Below are positions 23,464 through 35,400 of a stretch of DNA of 64,000 bases, piece after piece. Each line of letters opens with the position of its first letter. Position 1 is the first letter of the stretch. Under the pieces are notes generated by a model. It ran no database searches, had not been told where the DNA came from, and worked only from the letters and a program-made list of their open reading frames with translations. The position numbers and the translations under genes are program-made. This stretch comes from Nereocystis luetkeana (lineage: Eukaryota > Sar > Phaeophyceae > Laminariales > Laminariaceae): assembly GCA_031213475.1 (NCBI GenBank), contig JARUPZ010000034.1, positions 5,463,680 to 5,527,679 on the forward strand, read 5' to 3'.

Positions 23464-26400
23464 TTTTTGTTTTTTTTTTCACCTGGGTCACTATTTGCCA
23501 CACGACCACGACGATCTTCACTGCCGTCAGCGGGAACTTCTTCCTCAGGCGGTCCCGCCAGACGCCCCACCGCTTTTCCCACGCGCTCTGCTGCGTTTCC
23601 GCCTTCAAACGAAAACGGATACCAGGCATACAACAATTGAGGAGCGGTTTGTGATTATTAGCCGCTGTGTGGTGGGTGTTCACAGGGAATTTGTTGAAGT
23701 ACTGAAGAAATAAACGATCCGCCCCTCGGACAGGTCATCGTGATCTATTGAGGGGGACCATAGTAAATAGGACCTACGGTAGAGATCAAAACTGGAAGTA
23801 TTTCCTTTTTTTTTTTCTAGCAATATTTGGTCCTACTTACTATGGTCCCCCGAGAATAATATTTCGAGGGAGGTATATCTCTTCTTCTCGATCTTGCATG
23901 ATCTGTAGCTCACGTTGCCGGGTGGGAACCGTATTGCAGTAGTTAGTACACGATCTACAGCCAGTAGTAGCAGAAACATATTTCCTGGGTTGGATCTTTA
24001 CCATCCATGCAGATATCCCGCACAGCCTCTGACAACGAACGGCGGGTGAGGAACTATATAGATAATTTAGATCACGATTTATCTGATCTGTCTGATCAGC
24101 CTGTGCGAGGTGTGATCGGGTCACACGAAGCAGCCCGAACTGCCAGAGGAGAGGGTGTGATTCCACGGCAAAAGGAGATTCGCCACACGCGCCCCTTTAG
24201 CAAGGTGATGCTCGTATAAATACGACGAGAAGGAAAGAGCAAGCAAGGACAAGAGCTGGAGCAGATAGAGGTTAAGCAGGAAAGTAGGCACATACATAGG
24301 GGGGTCATATTTTGTACACATGTTTCCTTCTTGTTTCGGTTTCCTTTTGGCTTTTTTTTGTGATTTCGGGGAATGTTTTTGTGAATGGCCCACGTTGAGG
24401 CTCGTGCTGCACATAACCAATGCCCTTCGGAGGTGTAACCTATCAATAGTCAATGTATTTATTAATTCTCTTGCCATCCGACAATGTGCAGCATGATCTT
24501 CAACATTGACCACTCATAAATGTTCCGAAAGAAGAAAACCTCGGGAACAAAAAGAAACCCACGCACCATTATTGTCCAACCAAACCAAACCAAACCATTA
24601 CTATGCACCTGGCATGCAGGCCTGTCGGGTGGTACGCGCACTAAAAATAATGCTCGTATAATGTCGCGTTCGTTAGGTTCAAAACGACCCTTCTCTCAAT
24701 CCAAGTAGTTTTCTCCTCAAAGGAGGGTACAGCTTTGAAGGGCTTAACCCATTTAGTACTGCAGTCCCGTTTTGGGGACGAATCACTTGGAATTAGAGTG
24801 GTTTGTCCCCAAACTGGGACTGGAGCACTAAAGGGGTTAAGGAGTACGGATAACAGCGGATGCAGACGAGGCGAGCCGACGAGGGTCTAGTGGGGTCTTC
24901 CCCGCGCGAGAACCACTGCCAAAGGAACCAAGCTCGTCAGGCGTCATGGCTATTCCGATCGCTGATCATCATTGGGCGAGGGTAAAGACAGCACCATACA
25001 TAGTGGGGTGCATGCTCCAGGGAGCACAAACGGGTCATCCCGGGAGGAAAAACGTCTAGTGAAAAATGGAAACCCTCAAACAGGGGACACACACGGACCT
25101 TCTCCCAAGGAAAACCGCCTACTGAAGTAACGGAAACCCCCGAGGTACACAGTAAAACGGAGAATGGGGAGCCATGCTTCCCGCCCTCGAGCATCCCCAA
25201 CCCTACTGTTCCTAGCCCTAACGCCTTATCCCTGGTCCTTTCGCGAACATCCATCTCTTCAGGCGTGTACCTGAACTACGGGAGGTACTCACCCTGCGCT
25301 CATTGCTGGATGCCGTGTCCACTACCGACACTAGCTTCGCCACCCCGAGCCCCACCCCCACCAAGAGCAAGCCTACGATTGCCGCCATGACCCCCATGGC
25401 GCGTCGCCTCCTGGGTCCGAAGCAACGCTTGCACGTGTGGGAGTAACCCGGCGCGTACCCATGCGTGCATACTGCGCAATCTGGGGGGGGGGGGGGGGGG
25501 GGACGAGTGAGCGGGAAACCTACCGTCAGCGACGCTTAGTGACAGCAGGAGTGTTTTAAAATGGCAAGTTGGTGTGGAAATTGGGTAGGGTTACGGATTA
25601 GGACAGGGTTAGAGGGGTTGGAGGATTGGGTTGGGTCTAGTACGCCCGTGCCTGTACCCACCACTACGCACTGTGGAAAGCCTGCAAAGAAAGCAGACAG
25701 CCCAACAACCCTGAAAAAAGTCGATCCAAGGGCTGTGTTAAACACAACCCAATAATTCATGCTCGGTCCGGGAATGCGCTTGTGCGCAGCCCGCTACGAC
25801 GGCCGGGCGAAAACGAAACACTCTTTGCCTATTACCAGGTACCAGTTTATTGCAACCCGGGCTACTGCAGTAGTGCAGGATGTGCCCACGAGCTCCGGTC
25901 GCGTGGTCAACGTTTGGTCGGAGCCGCGAGCACGACAGAGCAGTAGCCAGCCATGCGGCGCAAACACCTGACTCGGGGCTATTCCCTCTAAATGGGGCGA
26001 GCATGTCACATTTTATAACGGTGGATTTTTTTCCGCCTGCGGCATACTCCCATGTGGCTACTGCAGGCGACGCGTTCTACGATAGAGGTAGCACACTTTC
26101 GCCAAAAGGCTTTCTGAATGACAGGGTTCCTTATCCCAAAATCGTCGCAGTGTCAATCTTGTTTCGAAAAATGACGTTTTTCGTAAAATTGAGACATGCA
26201 ATTTCGTACTCATCGCGGTGCGATTTAATTTTCGCTGAAGTCGAGTTTTCGGTACGTGGCTCTTCGAGTGAGAAGCCTCAGGAAAGTTACGGCGAACCTC
26301 TATCGTAGAATGCCTCAGGCTGAAAACGTATCTCCCACTGTCGAACAAGTTCCTACGCTCACATGGTCCCCGATACCCCGGTGCGCAGTATTCGCTCAGC

Positions 26401-29400
26401 TCTGCTCCTCCTTGGCACGCCGCTTCGTGGAAACACTCCCTGATATCGGTGCTCTCCAAGGAAGGTCGGAAGAAACCCGGCTGCAGTTCCAACGTCTGGA
26501 GTGTGGTTCCTGGGAGAGGGCAGGCGGGGGGGTAATCACGGGAGTCCGGTAAGTAGTGGCGACGACCCGTGTGCTAAGATAATAGAGGTAGCACTTTGTG
26601 GACATTTTTTTTTCTCGAATGACGGGGCTCCTTAACCTTCTTGAGGGGCCTCAGCTCCTTTTGGGGGACAAAACCTACGTCGGATTCGAGTGGTTTGTCC
26701 CCAAACCGGCACTGCGGTCGGCCCTAAAAGGGTTATAACCCTCTCTGGGACCCCGAGATGGCGACGAAAACAATGGTTGGTGGCATAACGTTGGCGCCAA
26801 ATCAACCATTGACGAGAAGCGTGAGCGCCCAGCATCGGTACACACGCTTCTAGGGATCATGTTGCGCCTGTGCCGTACACGAACGACTGCTCATTGCGTT
26901 GTGACTAACTCGGACACCGATTTTGTTTTGTCGTCCCCCCGAAAAACACTCGCAGTGGTGATAGTTGTCGTTGCTGAAAATCGTCATTTATTTATGGTTG
27001 CGTCAATTTCCTGCTCCGAAGTGCCAAGAGGGTGACTAACTGAAGAAAGCTACCCATACTCGTACGAGTAGGCACATAATATCGTCCGAGGTAGAGGTGC
27101 TAACGTTTTTTTTTCCCGGAGTTTCCTAGCTTGAAGAGCTCTGTACTATTAAGACAAAAAAAATGAAAGTGCAACCCGACGAAAAAAATCCCATGTATGT
27201 ATGTCGTATTTATAGTAGTAGGTACGGAGGGCTAAAAAAATAGTGCCATTATTATTCCGACGATTTTGGGTCTTTAAAGAGCCCCTCCCCCCTGCCTGGT
27301 CGGTGAAAACCCGACATGCTCCGTCTCGGCATAGCAGGGATGCGAGGGTCTACGGTCGTACGACTACGGCCATGCATGAGATCGAGTACATCTCTCCTAT
27401 CGAGTACACCCCCCCCCCCCCCCCCTCCCCTCCCCCAGTCAATCATATTCTATTTTTGGCCGAAAAAGTGCTACCTCTGCGTATCGCAGCAGGCGTCTCC
27501 CTCAAAAACTAATCTAGGTGCATGCACTCCTATGTGCACCGGGTATAGCAGGCGTTATCCCGTGTGGGCACGTTTTTGGAGGCCTCGCGCGGTCGGCTGT
27601 GGGCAAAAAACGTTTTTTTTTTTGTGTGACTACACCGCCGCATCACCGCCCGGGATTTGCGGGCAACAAACGGGCTTCAGGACCCTAGAAAATAGGACCA
27701 AATATCGTTAGTAAAAAAGGTAAATATCTAGATTTTTGTGTATCCCGTAGGTCCTATTTACTATGTCCCCTCGGAATAGTGGCCCCGGGAGATCCACAAG
27801 AATGGGGAACGAGTCGCGGGTGGGATGTCGAGGTCATGCCTGGCGCTTTCAACCCACTTTGAATTGATCTGTCCGAAAAAGAAAAATGAAAAAATACGAG
27901 AGATCAATCTACGGTAGAGGGGTGTCATCTACTTTTTTTCGCCTTCTTCTGAGGCAGGCTCCTTACCTGGGGAACTCTGCATCCCTCCTCTATTCTCGTC
28001 ATACGACTGTGGCCATGCATGCTATGGAGTACCCCCCCCCCCCCCCCCCCAAACAAAAACTTAATTTTTAGGTTTTTGGTTTTAGTGAATTACGACGAGC
28101 CCTTGACCTGCTCAAGCTTGTAAGCATGTTTGCTTTGAACAATCCCTGACCTCCTCAGGGATGTTGCGTATTGTCTCTCGTCAATCACATAATATTTCAG
28201 ATCTGAATTAGTTCGTTCCACCGGACAAAGACGGATTGTGCCAGTGTTCCATTCCCTCCTCATAACCCTCGCCTATTTAAAAAACAAATGTATATGGCAC
28301 TCAAGACCTCTCGGCCCATCGAAGGCAAAATATTCGAACATTTACGCCGTAAATATACATACTTCGAAGTATTTATTTTATTTTATTTTTTATTTGCCTT
28401 CTTCTGACAATGTGCAGGGCGTTATTCATTCAAAATGAAAAAGCGGACATAATTCATACTTCGAAGTATACTATTATTACGGGGGAACATAGTTAATAGG
28501 ACCTATCTATGGCATACATAAAAACCTATCTATTTAACCATTTTTACTAACAATATTTGGTCCTATTAACTATAGCCCCCCGTAATATTGATGGAGGTTT
28601 CTACAATATTGGGTAATAAATCCTCACTTACTTTGGGAAATCTCGTCAGCCATAAATGTTTTGGCCAAGACTCGCCCCTTGCACCCCGTTTCGCAGACAT
28701 TTTATATTTCTCAATGATGAAAATCGACAATCAGTGGGAATGCTGAACCCTATCTATGCGCGACAAAGAAATATTATGGCACGTACCAGGGGGGAGAAGG
28801 GGCGACACCTGTGACCACGGCTTTGCCCAGAAGACCGCTGAGGGTAAGACCTCCTACGAGTTAGGCTGGAAAGTAAAAGTGATGATGAAAACAAACAAAA
28901 TAATTTAAAATGCGTTAGAGAGGATCAATAGGGGAAGTTTCGGTCTTAAAAACAAAAAAATGGGTACATGTGGTCCGAACTTCGGAATCGTGGCCTGCGC
29001 TCGGAATGCTCTCCCGTGATTTTCTCGCTATAAATGGAGGCAAAAGCGGTGCGCGCTACCATCGCGTTTCTCTCGCCCGTTTCTAGTCCGTTTTCGGCGC
29101 GGTATAGGGGTCAGAGCTAGGGCTGGTCAGGTTGGGGTTATTACGGGGGACCATAGTAAACAGGACCAACTATTGTTATTACGGGGGGCCATAGTTAACA
29201 GGACCTATGGTCTACATAAAAACCTATATGTTTAACCACTTTTACTAACAATATTTGGTCCTATTAACTATGCCCCCCCGTAATAGTAGAAATAGCAAAA
29301 TATACTGGTTTTTGTGTTTACCGTGGGTCCTATTTGATATGTTCCCCCGAGATAGTACAACCCGTCGGGGGGAGAGAAGCATAGAGAAACCCCCTATAGC

Positions 29401-32400
29401 GATCGAATACACCGCACCTCGTTTGGAAGAGCCGGCCCCCTCTGGAGCGGTCTTGCACAGCGGCATGGATGCCGGGTTCATCACGGTGACGTCCGCCTCC
29501 AGCTCGCTGCCGCACTTGCTCGAGCACCTGGAGCACACTTCTGCGAACCGGCACTCGTTTTTGTCCTACCGTGTGCAGTAGAAGATGCGTGTTAAAACCG
29601 GGGAGGAAGGAGAGGGGGGCGCTCAGTTAGAGGGAGGCCGAAGGGAGGGAGGGAGGGAGGGAGGGAGGCAGAGTCGTAGTTCGTGTGAAGCGCCACATAG
29701 TTTACCGATATGGTTTGCGGCAGCTGCACTGGTTTTAGTCCTACCGTTTGCCGTCAAGCAGGTGTGTTGGGTGCGGGATTGGTCAGTCAAAGGGAGGCAG
29801 GAGAGGGGGGGGGGGGGGGTGTAGTTGATGCGATTGAAGCGTCATAAAAATTTCCGGCATGGTTTGTGGCTGCTTCAACAATCATGGTGTTGTTTTATCA
29901 GCGCATATGTCTTTTTTTCCGTGTGTCGTAAAATAAACGGGGAGAGGGGGGAGGGGGGGGGCAATGCCATGGTATAGGGGGTGGTGCCTTATTTCCTGAG
30001 CTCCTCCCACGAGACGTTATTGAATCCCGCCCGAAACATGCCTTCGAAAACTATTGTCCTAGTAATCCTGAGCCAAACACATTGGTTTTCAACGCGTCAT
30101 ATTTCAACAACAGCCGGTACGAGTTGTTGACTTGAGGAGCTCCACCGGCCACAGCTTTTTAGCCAACGAGTTGCACTCCTATCGGCGTGGCAAACATGCT
30201 TGGGGGTGGGGAGGGGGGAACGCGTCCTACTGACAGAGGCAGCAGTTCTTGGCCAAGCATGGTTCCGGCTGACCGGTCTCCCTAACAACCTAATGCCGTC
30301 GGCATGCTATCACAGGGGACCATATTAAATAGGACCTACGGTACACACAAAAACCTGTATATTTCGCTTTTTTTTTCTAACAACATTTGGTCCTGTATAC
30401 TACGGTCCCCCGTAATACTACAAGTAGGGTTTTGCAGTAGGCATCATCGTGATACACCTAAGGTTTTGGGGATATTCGACCGGGTTGCGCTTTTTTTTTT
30501 TTTTGCTTTTTTCAAAAAAAGATTTTTGGCGGGCTATGGGGCTCTTGTACCATAATCAAGCGAGGAGCGCCAGAAAGAGTAGAGGATGCTCCTACGTATC
30601 GCAGCACGGATCGGGGCGGGGGCGAGGAGGGGTGGCTGTTCGGCCAGAAGGGGGCGGGGGAGGGGTGGTTGTTCGGTCGGAAGGGGGCGGAGGGGTGTGT
30701 GTGCTGGGGGGAGTGGGCGGCATCGTCAGCGTGAGGCGCCATATAATTTTCCGACGTAGAAAAAGGGGGGAAGCCATGACTAACATTGGCGGTGCATGGA
30801 GGCGGGTGCTAGGATAGATGTACCATATTTTACACCGACTGATTGTTTGTTTTTCGATTGAGGAACCATTCAGCATCGTCACGAGTGATCCCATTTTTGT
30901 TTCACAGTAATATAGTTCCAACGCTCACCGCCTACGACAGCCCGACTTTAAAGCTCCCGGTTCTTCTGATGACACGAAAATGACGCAAGCACTCATTCTG
31001 ATCGAACCACCAGCTTTTCTTCTCGTGAGACACGCCGATTGTTTGCCCGGGCCTTATCTCCACTACGGCCTAACGCCGGACGGTCCTAACATGGGTACCG
31101 CCACCCTCTACCCTTCCGATCGTAGCGCGCGTCAGTCACCCCGTCGGCAATTTTTCTACATCCAGAAAAAAACGATCACCGCGGCAGTTTCCCCGCCGAA
31201 CTTTCCGACGGGGCAGTAGAACGCGTTGGCCTCGAAGGTCACGTCTGTTATGGAGTTGAGCAGGCCCAGGCTCAAAATAGCGGGGCCCTCTTTCCCGGCC
31301 CCGTTGCGCCTGAAGCTGGTGTCGGACATGTGTTCGATCACCCCGGCGTGCACGAGGGCCCCTCCGGAGGAGTCTTCGACGCGAGGTGAGATACGCGCGA
31401 GGATAGACAGTCAGGCGCACGGAAAAAATAGTTTAGGTACGTGCGGTAGACATATAATATGCGCGACAGCAGTTAATAGTCTCCGACTTTGGCTGAGGCT
31501 CAAGGCTTTTTTTGGTGTCAGCGTTGAGCATAGGTAGAGGATAGTATATATTATATGCTATACTACGAGTGATATAAATAATTTAGAGTCGCGTTCTTCG
31601 CTGAGCCCAACTTCTTGTAGCTGTATTCGAAGTGTATCCTTAAATTTATAAAAAAACAAAACTCAGCCTGAAGGTTTTAGCTCCCTATGTCGCGTACGGT
31701 ATGCTTGGCACACACTGGAGAAAGGACGCCAACCGGGCTTGCCTGGGCGACAGCATTATTGAGTAAAACAGCGCTCTCACAGACACTCACAACCGACAAA
31801 AGCGTAAGGAACGCCGGGGTAGTTATACTTTTAGACGAGTCCCTTACTGTTCCGTCGAGAACTGTACTTAGTACTATGTATTTCTTCCAACTCGTCGACC
31901 TCCCGCCCAGTGCGAGACCCCTGCTCGCCCACACCCACACAGATAGTTCCGGGAATTTTCCGGGAATCGTGCCGTTCACCAATAGCCCGAAGGGGAAATC
32001 GCATCCCGCTGGTTCGGAATAGCTAAAGAACCACGTACTGTTCGTAGTCAGTCTTCCTCTTTTTAATTTCAGCTCTTCCCAGCCTATGTATTTCCAATTC
32101 AGCCAACTGCACCCTCACCAGCTTGATATTGACCCTCTTCCCCATCCGCTCTGTTCAATCACGTCAACGAGTATTATTAGGTGGCATTTTCCCTTCCTAT
32201 TTCAATTATTCCCAGCCTGTGTCTTTCCAATTCAACCAACTGCACCCCTCACTAACTTACTTGTTGTTCACCCTCTTCCCCATCCCCTCTGTTCAATAGC
32301 GTCAACGAGTATTTTTAGTACCTACCTGGTGTGTATTATTCCTTGCTATCTCAACCGTTCCCAGCCTCTGCATTTATTTCCGACTGAACCAAGCACACTC

Positions 32401-35400
32401 ACCAACTTGATATTGACCCTCTTCCCCGTCCCCTCTGTGCAATCGCGTCGACGAGTATCAACAGCTGGTATTATTTCTTTTTATCTGAACCATTCCCCGC
32501 CTCTGTCTTTCCAATTCAACCAACAACTGCACCCTCACCAACTTGATATTGACCCTCTTCCCCACCCCCCTCTTTTTCAATCACGTTGCCGGTTCAAATT
32601 CTCTCCACATCCCTCAGGTTTCTTCTCGCAATCGTTTCACATCGTTTCTAATAACGAACCAAAAAAGAAAAAAAGAAATGGTCACCATTCTTGAAAAAAA
32701 TTAACGAAACAAAAACGTAACGCATGTGTGTTTGTGCAATATTTGTATACACGTTGTAGGCTGCACAGAAAAGGGGTGCTCGTAGTCACTCGGCCTCCAA
32801 GCAGTTATGAGCGGCCGAAACAAAAACCGAAACGCTTGAAAGTGACCGCCCTATGTATGCGCGGTACCAGAGGCGAGTTCAAGCGTACTGACGAGCTACT
32901 TACTCCGGGAAGCCCACCTGCTTGGTTGCGCGTGAAGTCGCACTTCCGGAACACGTCGAAGCCAGCGACACTGTCTGCAAACACGCACGTAGTACGCACG
33001 TGGTGCGAACGAAGCAGGAGGGGAGAGGAGTTCCACGGCTGGTTGGACGTAAGGACAAAGAGAAGAAAAAAAGAAATGGGCATCGATGCTACAGCAGTAG
33101 TAGTAGCGATAAATCGATCCTAGTTACTCATGAAATATATATTGGCTTGTTAGAAAGAACTGCGCCGGTTGGGCCAAGCTCTTGGCCACAAGGAATGAAA
33201 AAAAAACAGCCAAGCGAGCACCGTGCAGAGCGTCTCGAGTTCGCACGGAGGGGTGCGATCGTTTTTCAGCGCTCGTTTTCTCGACAACGATAGGAGGGTG
33301 CTAAAAAAAGCCGAACCTTTATGTGCTGCATATTTTTCGGGAGGACCTTCACCGAACTCTTTCCGAAAACCGTCCTTGTTGTTTCGGCAGTGACAACCTT
33401 AACCTTCCCATTTCTGGTCAAAACCGAGCGCTTGAAAAACGATATCACCCCATGCGCGCACCCAACGTGATTCACGTTAGCCCCCTTCCAGCGTTGACAC
33501 GGCACGCGCCGTGCGCAAGCACTAGTTCGCTGGCGCCGGTGCGGTGCGCCGCCGGGACTGGCTTCTCGCCACGCACTACGCTTGTCTGACGGCCGACTCA
33601 ACACGTTTCAAAAAGCGCGTACGACATCGGGTTCGAAGAGGCGCGCGGCCCTCTTGCGTCGGCAATTTGCCACGTGTGTGCGTGCTTCCCAGGGCAGCTT
33701 TCACAAGTGGCCGGGACACCCCCACCAGCCCCCCCCCCCCCCCCCCCTCCCGATGCACAACATGGGCGTAAACCAATCCCTGTGGAGGCATAGAACACCA
33801 TAGCCAGCCCCACAAGGGGTCAACAACCTCTCAGTTCGGTACGCTTACATCATTACATGTCCCCATCATTTCACGCCTACATTGTGCAGGGAAGGGGGGG
33901 GGGGAGGGGGCAGCCATCATTCCTCCTCGTCTAATTTTGATGCGCAACTTGTTGGCGACTTTTGGAGGTGCGGCTCTGCTCGTCCCCTTACTCCTAATGG
34001 TACACCGATGACGGGCTTCGCAATCAGCTCACGGACGGACGGGCGGCTGCCACACCCGGACGCGTCATAGAGATAGCAGCAGCTTCTAGATTCTCTTGTT
34101 GCTGTTTTTCGGGGTCCTTGCGTTACCCGATCGCCGGGAACCCGGTCCGCGGTCGCAAGACGAGGCTCGAAGGTCACTGGGGGTGCAAGCCAACAAATCG
34201 TTTCTTATCCCAAGAAAAAAAAGAGAGAATATGTTAACACGTCTCCGGACAGAACACGATCTCCTGTGGATCTTCAAGGCTCCTAACCTGCTGCTGCTAT
34301 GGCATCATATGTTGGGTATGGTATGTAGAGTACAGGAGTGCTCGTGTTGGACAGTGCAGCCTATAAAGCTCGTCCCCCCCGGCGAACAAGAGCTGGCCTA
34401 GACGATACAGATCATCTGGTAAGTATTTCCGCCCTGAAAAATCTCATCAAAAACGGGGAATTGAGGGTTTGTCCGACCTGTGTAAACGAAGTATTTTACA
34501 GACTTTCTGTGTCCCTCGACTTTACCTAAGGGCACGAGCGGCAGGAAACCGACGCCTTGCTATACACGAAAAGGTGGTATACAGTAGTCGTGGTCTCCCT
34601 ATGGTGCCGGCTGAGCAGTGCCGGCTGCCCGCCATACGGCAGTAGTAGGGCCTGTGAAACCGCTTGGCACAGTTGGAATCAACCAGCGTGTGGCAGTGTG
34701 CGGAGTATTGCCGGATTAACTGCCGCCCCGTTCTACGATAGAGGTAACACATTTCCGCTATTTTGTTTCCGAAAGACGGGGTGGGGTTTCTTTACCCCAA
34801 TCTTGATTTCGAAAAAAAACTTTTGTAGACTCGGGCCATGGGATTATTCGCAGCGACGCAATTTGATTTTTGCTGAAATAAGGTTTCGGGTGAGGCACGG
34901 AGCTCCTTAAGCGAGGAGCCTCAGAAAAGTTAGGGTGAACCTCTATCGTAGAACGGCTCTGCTATGTAGAGTCCGCGGCCCGGTACAGTGCCTGTGGAGT
35001 TGATTGGCCCAGTCGGGATTAATCATAGTGTGGCGGCGTGCGAAGTAGGGTAGTTCCGGTTTCACCGCTGTAGCGTCGGTATTGCTGACTGTGGCGTATG
35101 CACCTCGGCACTGTAGAGGGACCGCTTCTTCTCTATAACGTTTGGGCCGAACCGAGTTTGACTGACTATTCGTAGGCTTGTCAACTGAGAAACCCCCCCG
35201 ACAAGGCATGCCTTGTAGAAGAGTCACCCCACGGTAGGGGCTGCACTGTTTGGGCCTTAAGGTTTCTGACCGATGGAGTGCCTTAAGTGAGGAACCAGAA
35301 GTTGGGATGAACATTTCACTCCTCCTGTATTCGTTTCAGGACTAGCGGATACAAGTGCCGGTCGGGTGGTGGCACCAACAAATTTCTTCCAAGTATTGTA

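Noticed and set aside
31677-31982. Minus-strand 101-codon frame with a weak repeat-like stretch
   Set aside because: No F-x-x-N/GGA motifs and no phase-compatible splice sites between exons 12 and 13.
32086-32694. 202-codon plus-strand frame
   Set aside because: It arises from a ~135-bp tandem repeat whose period keeps one frame open.
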